Positions 6,163-11,104 of a stretch of 11,104 bases of DNA are shown one piece after another. The stretch is from Desulfotomaculaceae bacterium (GTDB lineage: Bacteria; Bacillota; Desulfotomaculia; Desulfotomaculales; Pelotomaculaceae). The stretch is from NCBI GenBank assembly GCA_028704035.1, contig JAQVLS010000036.1, positions 1-11,104 of the forward strand, read 5' to 3'. Both the position numbers and the translations under genes were made by a program. The notes under the pieces were generated by a model. It ran no database searches and was not told where the DNA came from. It saw only the letters and a program-made list of their open reading frames with translations. The first letter of the stretch is position 1; every line of letters starts with the position of its first letter.

Positions 6163-8058
6163 CTAACGGTTGAGCAGGCTGCCGATGTACCTGAGCAGCT
6201 CGTTGGCGCAGTTGGGGCAGTAACCGTGGTCCGAGATCAGACGGGCGCTGACCTGATTGATTCTTTTCAGCTGCTCGGCGTCCGGGGTCTTGGTGGAGGT
6301 GGTGATTTTCACGACGTCTTTCAGGTCGGCAAACAGTTTTTTCTCTATAGCTTCCCGCAGCCGCTCGTGCGAGTTATAGTCAAAGCGCTTGTTTTTGCGG
6401 GCATAGCTGGAAAGCCTGATCAGAATTTCTTCCCGGAAGGCTTTTTTAGCGCTTTCGGAGATGCCGATCTGCTCTTCTATGGACCGCATCAGGTTTTCAT
6501 CCGGCTCCAGTTCCTCGTCAGTGATTGGGTCCTTTAGTTTTGCGCCGTTGCAGAAGGCCTCCACATTATCCAGGTAGTTTTCGAACAAAATCTTGGCCGA
6601 CTCTTCATAGGAGTAGACAAACGCTTTCTGTACTTCTTTCTTGGCCATTTCATCATATTCTTTGCGCGCCACCGAAATGAAGTTCAGCAGGTTGTCACGC
6701 TCATCCTTGGTGATGGAAGGATGCTGGTCGAGGCCTTCTTTCAAGGCGCGCAGGACGTCAAGGGGGTTGATGCACTGGGTGGATGTGCGGATCAGGGCCG
6801 AAGACAGGCGGTTGATCACGTAGCGGGGGTCGACGCCGCTCATCCCCTCGTCGACAGCTTCGTTCTGCAGCTCATGCAGATCTTTCTGCTTGAATCCCTC
6901 CACGTCCTCGCCGTCGTACAGCTTCATCTTCTTGATCAGGTCCATGCCCTGCTTTTTAGATTCTTTTAACCTGGACAAAACTGAAAAGATGCTGGCTACC
7001 CGCATGGCGTGCGGCGCGATGTGGATATTGCGCAGGTCGCTCTGCTTGATTAGTTTTTCGTAAATCTTGACCTCATCAGTCACTTTAATGTTGTATGGTA
7101 TTTTTATAACTATAATCCTGGACTGGAGAGCCTCGTTTTTCTTGTTGCTGATAAAGCTTTTGTATTCGTTTTCGTTGGTGTGGGCCACGATCATTTCGTC
7201 GGCGTAGATCAAGGCAAAACGGCCCGCCTTAAAGTTGCCTTCCTGTGACAGGCTCAGCAGGTTCCAGAGGAATTTCTCGTCACACTTGAGCATTTCTTGG
7301 AACTCCATCATGCCCCGGTTGGCGATATTCAGCTCGCCGTCAAAGCGGTAAGCGCGGGGGTCCGACTCTGAACCGTATTCGGTGATGGTAGAAAAGTCCA
7401 TGCTGCCGGTCAGGTCGGCGATATCCTGAGATTTTGGATCGGAAGGGGTAAAAGTGCCGATACCGGCCCGGTTGTCCTCAGATAAAAACACCCGTTCCAC
7501 AGGCACCCTTTCAATATTGCCGCCGTACTCCAACTCAAGCATCATCCGACAGGAAGGGCACAGTTCCCCCTCGATGTATACGTTATAGATATTTTGAAAC
7601 TCTTTTCTCAGTTCCCTGGGGATCAGATGTAAAGGTTCTTCGTTCATCGGGCAGCCTTTAATGCCGTAAAGCGCGCCCTCACCGGTACGGCTGTATTTTT
7701 CCAGGCCCCGTTTCAACATTGCCACCAAGGTAGACTTGCCGCCGCTGACAGGGCCCATCAGCAGCAAAATCCGCTTGCGCACGTCCAGCCGGCGCGCAGC
7801 GGGGTGAAAATATTCTTCAACCAGTTTTTCCAGGGTTTTTTCTAGGCCGAAAAGTTCGGATGAGAAAAAATCGTAGCTCTTGATGTTGTCCTGCTCCCCC
7901 GTCCCGGCGCTCTTGATCATATTATAAATCCTGGCATGGGCTAGTTGGCACACGTCCGGTTTTTCTCTGATTAGATCAAGGTAATCCTTGAAAGTTCCCT
8001 CCCAGGCAAGTTGTTTTTCCAGCGAACGGTATTCCTCTATTAGTCTCAGGAAATCCAT
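6163..8058 (-). CDS. prkA: PrkA family AAA+ ATPase / serine protein kinase
   Basis: PrkA (YeaG in E. coli) is a cytosolic AAA+ protein with a C-terminal domain related to kinases. It acts in sporulation in Bacillus and in starvation response in enterics; its true activity is debated. The 631-aa length matches the family. Walker A is GPVSGGKST at 102-110 and Walker B is FALIYADE at 281-288, with arginine R314 in LQSRIIVIKIPYN. The block GCPMNEEPLHLIPRELR (135-151) is a PrkA hallmark. Cysteine pairs CPSC (167-170) and CPNC (614-617) are present; the latter is close to the C-terminus. The ATG at 8058 follows AAGGAG with about 8 nt spacing. It is the first gene of the prkA-yhbH(-spoVR) block, after a structured 256-nt leader/intergenic region. 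It is intact and full length. Confidence 0.96.
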   Translation of the reverse strand: MDFLRLIEEYRSLEKQLAWEGTFKDYLDLIREKPDVCQLAHARIYNMIKSAGTGEQDNIKSYDFFSSELFGLEKTLEKLVEEYFHPAARRLDVRKRILLLMGPVSGGKSTLVAMLKRGLEKYSRTGEGALYGIKGCPMNEEPLHLIPRELRKEFQNIYNVYIEGELCPSCRMMLELEYGGNIERVPVERVFLSEDNRAGIGTFTPSDPKSQDIADLTGSMDFSTITEYGSESDPRAYRFDGELNIANRGMMEFQEMLKCDEKFLWNLLSLSQEGNFKAGRFALIYADEMIVAHTNENEYKSFISNKKNEALQSRIIVIKIPYNIKVTDEVKIYEKLIKQSDLRNIHIAPHAMRVASIFSVLSRLKESKKQGMDLIKKMKLYDGEDVEGFKQKDLHELQNEAVDEGMSGVDPRYVINRLSSALIRTSTQCINPLDVLRALKEGLDQHPSITKDERDNLLNFISVARKEYDEMAKKEVQKAFVYSYEESAKILFENYLDNVEAFCNGAKLKDPITDEELEPDENLMRSIEEQIGISESAKKAFREEILIRLSSYARKNKRFDYNSHERLREAIEKKLFADLKDVVKITTSTKTPDAEQLKRINQVSARLISDHGYCPNCANELLRYIGSLLNR

Positions 8059-8134
8059 GGTTTCACTCCTTCCCGTTTTGTTTCTAAACCTTACGGTTTC
8101 CCAGGCCAGGTAATAGGCTGTAGATGAATATTAT

Positions 8135-8165
8135 ATTATATGCGAAAATGGCAAAAAAAAGAATG
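8135..8165 (-). promoter_or_regulatory. Candidate prkA promoter (sigma-E- or sigma-A-like -10)
   Basis: On the minus strand CATATAAT (8135-8142) is close to the sigma-E -10 consensus CATACAMT and also contains a perfect TATAAT. The best upstream element is CATTCTT (8159-8165), 16 bp away, a mediocre match to KMATATT with a slightly long spacer. Transcription from here would give a leader of roughly 70 nt. prkA is sigma-E dependent in B. subtilis, which makes the site plausible, but the surrounding AT-rich sequence makes chance matches likely. Confidence 0.25.
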
Positions 8166-8200
8166 ATCGCCGCCCGGCGGTGAAATCCGAAAACGGCGAT
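8153..8200 (-). terminator. Hairpin followed by T8: third terminator or attenuator ahead of prkA
   Basis: Read on the minus strand, ATCGCCG (8194-8200) pairs perfectly with CGGCGAT (8166-8172). An inner CGG/CCG pair can form within the 21-nt loop, and CATTC plus eight T residues (8153-8160) follow. That is the layout of an intrinsic terminator. It lies about 95 nt before the prkA start and over 110 nt past the lipoprotein stop. It could be a last-chance terminator for upstream transcription, or an attenuator or small-RNA end if a promoter lies just upstream. Confidence 0.5.
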
Positions 8201-8235
8201 ATCTGTCGAAGCTTCTATATAATATAGATATAAGC

Positions 8236-8269
8236 AAAAAAAGTTTCCATATTTTAATTAAAATATGGA
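8236..8269 (-). terminator. Perfect 24-bp AT-rich palindrome followed by T7
   Basis: Positions 8246-8269 form an uninterrupted inverted repeat with half-site TCCATATTTTAA. On the minus strand it is followed by AAAC and seven T residues (8236-8242), so it can act as a second intrinsic terminator for the lipoprotein gene. A weakly GC stem of this kind is poorer than a typical terminator, and a perfect palindrome could equally be an operator for a dimeric regulator. Confidence 0.45.
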
Positions 8270-8281
8270 GTATTAATGGGC

Positions 8282-8308
8282 AAAAGTAGGGCGGGTTTTA
8301 ACCCGCCC
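8282..8308 (-). terminator. GC-rich terminator of the lipoprotein gene
   Basis: GGGCGGGTT (8289-8297) and AACCCGCCC (8300-8308) form a perfect 9-bp inverted repeat starting 7 nt past the lipoprotein stop codon. On the minus strand the stem is followed by TACTTTTG, a short and imperfect T-run. The position directly after the stop codon and the strong stem support a terminator for the murT-gatD-lipoprotein transcript. Confidence 0.7.
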
Positions 8309-8314
8309 AGGTGT

Positions 8315-9193
8315 TTACCATTTGACCGGGATCGCTACTTTGTCCAGTTCTTTCCCGTCCTTGGGGCTGGCCCAGAAAACTTCCAACTCGCCCTGTCCCG
8401 GCGAAGCAGCGTTGAAGTCCAGCGCATGTTTGAATTCACCCCGTCCGGGCGCGCCCTCGGAAGCAGTGGTAAAGCTTTCCGCAATGACTTTCCCGGTGTC
8501 ATCAACCAACCTTATATTTACAGTGGCCTCAAACACTCTGGCGCTGCCGGACACTTCCAGCGGCGAACTTACTTTTTGCCCGGACTGCGGGCTGTTTACC
8601 CAGATAGAAGGTTCGTACACATTTGAGAGATCCCTGCTGAAAGGCTGCTGATACAGGCCGACATGACCCCACCAGTCCATAGCCTGGTCAGTTTTGCCTT
8701 CCACCATGAAAGATACTTTCTTGATTTCCGGAAACTCGGTCAGGGTATTCACAATGCTTTGAATGCCCAGAGCTTCTCCGGCTGCCCCCACGTTGGCGTT
8801 CAGGACTTCCTTCGAAAAGTCTACCGTAGCCAGACCGTCCTTGATACTAATGCTAATGCTGTTTACTTTAGTCGCTGCAGGCAGCACCCGGGCTGCTCCC
8901 GGAATAACCGGGTGAGTATTGATTAACTCTTCCAGCGCGACCCTGTGCGCATCCGGCGTAGGAGACACCTGATGTATCTCCCTAACCAGGTAGGCGTCGT
9001 TTGCAGTAGTTTTTACATAGTATACCGCCAGGTTTAATTTTTGTGCGGGCTCCTTGGCACCCTGCTGGGCGCCTGGTGTGGCGCCGGGTTTTTCTTTTTC
9101 TTCTGGCGTATTGCAGCCGGCTAGGGCGAATGAAACCAGTAATAGCACTATGAATGCTGACAACAGTACACTCTTTTTTTTGTACCAGGACAT
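8315..9193 (-). CDS. GerMN and Gmad2 domain lipoprotein
   Basis: This is a predicted membrane-anchored lipoprotein of 292 aa on the outer face of the cytoplasmic membrane. A basic N-terminus (WYKKK) and hydrophobic segment (9-25) lead to the lipobox LAGC with lipidated C27. A Pro/Gly/Gln/Glu-rich linker (28-52) follows. A GerMN domain covers about 53-165, with LEELINTHP and LATVDFSKEVL as its recognisable blocks. A C-terminal Gmad2 immunoglobulin-like beta domain (about 195-292) opens with PSIWVNSPQSGQKVSSPLEV. The ATG at 9193 has an excellent AAAGGAGGT ribosome site; an upstream in-frame extension to 9244 has none. GerMN proteins include GerM, needed for sporulation and germination in B. subtilis, so a spore or cell-wall role is likely; the precise function is unknown. 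It lies 77 nt after gatD with no terminator in between and has a strong terminator behind it. Confidence 0.85.
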   Translation of the reverse strand: MSWYKKKSVLLSAFIVLLLVSFALAGCNTPEEKEKPGATPGAQQGAKEPAQKLNLAVYYVKTTANDAYLVREIHQVSPTPDAHRVALEELINTHPVIPGAARVLPAATKVNSISISIKDGLATVDFSKEVLNANVGAAGEALGIQSIVNTLTEFPEIKKVSFMVEGKTDQAMDWWGHVGLYQQPFSRDLSNVYEPSIWVNSPQSGQKVSSPLEVSGSARVFEATVNIRLVDDTGKVIAESFTTASEGAPGRGEFKHALDFNAASPGQGELEVFWASPKDGKELDKVAIPVKW

Positions 9194-9270
9194 AAAATAA
9201 ACCTCCTTTGTACCAGAAATATTTATATTGTTCAACGCAAACAAAAATTAACCTTCATTTTTATGTCAAG

Positions 9271-10002
9271 TTAATTTGCCTTTAAACCAAGCCGGCCCAA
9301 TAAGGCCGTGCGGGCACGCTCTTCAAAAATATCGTCAAGGGGCTTTAAATCCTGTTCTATGCCGCGTCTTTTTAAGGCCAGCCTGATTAGTTTATCTGTA
9401 AATCTAGCGTTCTTCGGCAGCAACGGCCCGTGTAAATATGAGCAAAAAACATTTTTGTACCTGGCGCCTTCCAAACCGTCCTTGCCATTGTTGCCTTTAC
9501 CGTACAACACTTTTCCCAGAGGCTTGATGCTCCCCAGGAAGGTTTGTCCGGAATGATTTTCAAAGCCGACGACTTTAAGAGGCGCCCCGTCCTGTTTCAT
9601 TTCTATTACCGTGTTTCCCACCATTCTTGTGCTTCCTACCCTGGTATACAGGTCCAGGATAGCCAACCCCGGTATATGCCTGCCGTCCCCCGTCACATAA
9701 TAACGGCCAAGCAGTTGGTAGCCCCCGCAGATGGCCAGGACAACCAGGCCGTTTTCTACCGCTTTCTTAAACTGATCCCGGTGCTTCATCAAGTCGGCGG
9801 TAATCAAGTTTTGCTCGCGATCCGAGCCGCCGCCGAGAAATACAAAATCGTACTTACTAAAATCCATGGCATCGCCGAGGCTTTTATTTATTATCTGTAC
9901 GGGAATGTTGCGCCACTGGCAGCGATTTTGGAATGCCATGACATTCCCTCTGTCGCCATAAAGGTTCAGCAGGTCAGGATACAGATGACATGCCCTGATC
10001 AT
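9271..10002 (-). CDS. gatD: Lipid II isoglutaminyl synthase, glutamine amidotransferase subunit GatD
   Basis: GatD releases ammonia from glutamine and passes it to MurT, which amidates the alpha-carboxyl of D-Glu in lipid II, giving D-isoglutamine in peptidoglycan. It is a class I, triad-type glutaminase of 243 aa. The hallmark N-terminus CHLYPDLLNLYGDRGN (5-20) is present. The nucleophile is C92 in LAICGGYQLLG and the catalytic histidine is H191 in SYLHGPLLP; GGGSDREQN (57-65) and GFENHSGQTFLG (146-157) also match the family. Three in-frame starts exist (TTG 10020, ATG 10008, ATG 10002). The ATG at 10002 is preferred because AAAGGGGG sits 6 nt upstream and the family motif begins at once. 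It overlaps murT by 29 nt, so the two are translationally coupled partners. An alternative would be a CobB/CobQ-like amidotransferase, but the MurT neighbour settles it. Confidence 0.93.
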   Translation of the reverse strand: MIRACHLYPDLLNLYGDRGNVMAFQNRCQWRNIPVQIINKSLGDAMDFSKYDFVFLGGGSDREQNLITADLMKHRDQFKKAVENGLVVLAICGGYQLLGRYYVTGDGRHIPGLAILDLYTRVGSTRMVGNTVIEMKQDGAPLKVVGFENHSGQTFLGSIKPLGKVLYGKGNNGKDGLEGARYKNVFCSYLHGPLLPKNARFTDKLIRLALKRRGIEQDLKPLDDIFEERARTALLGRLGLKAN

Positions 10003-11104
10003 TTTCATCCCCCTTTTCAACCAGGGATTTTACAATCTTGTGTACCGGCCGCAGGGCTGTATAGGTGGAAAAAATGTAGGTTGCCCCGGCCTTGCCGCTC
10101 AGCGCCGTCTTTATTGCCCGGCGCATATCCGTGTTTACCGCTATTTTTTCCACGGGTACGCCGGCATATTTCAAACGAAGCGCCATGTCTTCCCCACGTA
10201 GTCCGGAACACAGGAAATGCTTCAAGTGTTTATGGTCCGCGCCCAACATTTCAAAATCCACATCCCAGATCCAGGATACGTCCCTGCTGTCCGCAAAATT
10301 GTCGTTGAGAGCGATAAATACGTCCTTGGTACCCCGCGCTTCACAAAGCGTTCTAAGACCCTGGTTGAAACCGGCAGGGTTTTTCACCAGGTTTAGATAA
10401 GCTTGTTTATTGCCGTACTTGAATTTTTCCGCCCTGCCGATGGCCGGCCGGTATTTTTTCAGACTGCTCAGGATGGTCTGCACGTCAATACCGACCAACT
10501 TGCTTGCAGTGAAGGCCGCCAGAGCGTTATATAGATTGTGCAGTCCCTGCGTCTGGATTTCCATAATCCCCCGCGGGACTGTCTCCCCTTGACAGGTGAG
10601 CCTAAAGCTGCTTAAACCGTCGGCCATCCCTAGCGGTATAGCTTCAACCTGCGGACTGGGCCTTTTGAAGCCGCAATCCGGGCAGCTGTATGCGCCAAGC
10701 TGGCCGTAATGAAAATAATCGTAAACAAGCGCAGAGCCGCAAAACGGGCAGAATTTAGCTTCCCTGGTTTGCGTGTTCACTTTACTTGTGTTTTCATTAC
10801 CAGCCAGGCCAAAAAAATGTGAATGCAGGCCTGTTGTATCTTGAAACTGGGCTACCAGCGGGTCATCAGCGTTTAATACCAGGGTTGCCTGATTCTGCCC
10901 GCGCAAGGAATCCCGGATGACGCCAATAACCTTTTCCATCTCCCAGTATCTGTCCAGTTGATCCCGGAAGAAATTTGTCAGCACCACCACCCTGGGAGAT
11001 AGATTATTCAGCACATCAGGGATGGAAGCCTCATCCGCCTCAATAACGGCATAGTCACAATCAATTTTTCCTGATATAACTGAACTCATGATAAAGCTGG
11101 TGGT
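9974..11104 (-). CDS. murT: Lipid II isoglutaminyl synthase, Mur-ligase subunit MurT (5' end outside window)
   Basis: MurT is the ATP-dependent ligase half of the MurT-GatD complex that amidates D-Glu of lipid II. 376 residues are visible; the frame stays open to the window edge, so the N-terminal part with the Mur-ligase P-loop is missing. Visible parts are the Mur-ligase middle domain with AVIEADEASIPDVLNNLSP and TNFFRDQLDRYWEME, the ADDP motif, and an inserted zinc ribbon. The ribbon reads CPFC, then CPDC after an 18-residue spacer, which is characteristic of MurT. The C-terminal DUF1727-type domain contains GRAEKFKYGNKQAYLNLVKNP and LNDNFADSRDVSWIWD, which carries the aspartates expected for the active site. 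It overlaps the gatD start by 29 nt. An ATG at 11089 is only an internal Met of the cut gene. Confidence 0.93.
   Translation of the reverse strand, partial: TTSFIMSSVISGKIDCDYAVIEADEASIPDVLNNLSPRVVVLTNFFRDQLDRYWEMEKVIGVIRDSLRGQNQATLVLNADDPLVAQFQDTTGLHSHFFGLAGNENTSKVNTQTREAKFCPFCGSALVYDYFHYGQLGAYSCPDCGFKRPSPQVEAIPLGMADGLSSFRLTCQGETVPRGIMEIQTQGLHNLYNALAAFTASKLVGIDVQTILSSLKKYRPAIGRAEKFKYGNKQAYLNLVKNPAGFNQGLRTLCEARGTKDVFIALNDNFADSRDVSWIWDVDFEMLGADHKHLKHFLCSGLRGEDMALRLKYAGVPVEKIAVNTDMRRAIKTALSGKAGATYIFSTYTALRPVHKIVKSLVEKGDENDQGMSSVS

Larger units (their letters stand above)
8059..8314. other. Non-coding region between the lipoprotein gene and prkA
   Basis: This 256-nt stretch is the largest gene-free interval. 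It holds three hairpin-plus-T-run structures on the minus strand (8282-8308, 8236-8269, 8153-8200). There is also a short AT-rich inverted repeat CTATAT-A-ATATAG (8215-8227) flanked by GCTT/AAGC. Within it TGGAAA and TATATT lie 17 bp apart on the minus strand, a weak sigma-A-like pair. No supportable coding sequence is visible on either strand. Confidence 0.8.

Noticed and set aside
8208..8235. AT-rich inverted repeats GAAGCTTC and CTATAT-A-ATATAG
   Set aside because: They are short, of low complexity and expected in AT-rich intergenic DNA; noted only as part of the intergenic region.
9264..9269. TTGACA (minus strand) just after the gatD stop, as a promoter for the lipoprotein gene
   Set aside because: No acceptable -10 hexamer lies 16-18 bp downstream (TTTTGT at 17 bp), so the match is probably chance.
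9544..10308. Long + strand open frame (254 codons) across gatD and murT
   Set aside because: Both genes beneath it are firmly identified and overlap as expected; the opposite-strand frame is a shadow with no recognisable domain.

Overview
The window comes from a spore-forming, Gram-positive-type anaerobe of the Bacillota. The gene content and moderate G+C suggest the Desulfotomaculum/Pelotomaculum group of Clostridia, but this is an inference from gene families, not a species call. The evidence is spmA-spmB, spoVR, yhbH, prkA, a GerMN lipoprotein and the MurT/GatD cell-wall amidation pair. All ten genes lie on the minus strand, so transcription runs from high to low coordinates. No RNA gene, insertion sequence, phage gene or CRISPR array was seen.

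In transcription order, the window opens with the 3' part of murT (cut by the window edge at 11104). It overlaps gatD; together they amidate the D-Glu of lipid II. A GerMN/Gmad2 lipoprotein gene follows after 77 nt. A 256-nt non-coding stretch (8059-8314) then carries three successive hairpins, each followed by a T-run, and separates this block from the sporulation block.

The second block is prkA (AAA+ ATPase/serine kinase), yhbH (von Willebrand A-type protein) and spoVR. This trio travels together across many bacteria; in enterics it is yeaG-yeaH-ycgB. Next come an unassigned FAD-dependent oxidoreductase with a four-cysteine Fe-S-like motif, then spmA and spmB, and finally an rluB-type 23S rRNA pseudouridine synthase. 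The spmA-spmB-rluB order resembles the Bacillus subtilis dacB-spmA-spmB-ypuI-rluB neighbourhood, with dacB and ypuI absent here.

The most notable anomalies are as follows. (1) rluB has an in-frame TAA, after which the same frame still encodes a family-like C-terminal tail. (2) The flavoprotein between spoVR and spmA combines a TrmFO/MnmG-like C-terminal flavin motif with a CX6CX2CX3CP cluster and sits in a sporulation neighbourhood. (3) The prkA upstream region is densely structured and includes a perfect 24-bp palindrome. Most of the remainder is a compact, ordinary chromosomal sporulation/cell-wall region. I see no convincing defence, mobile or entirely new multi-gene system.
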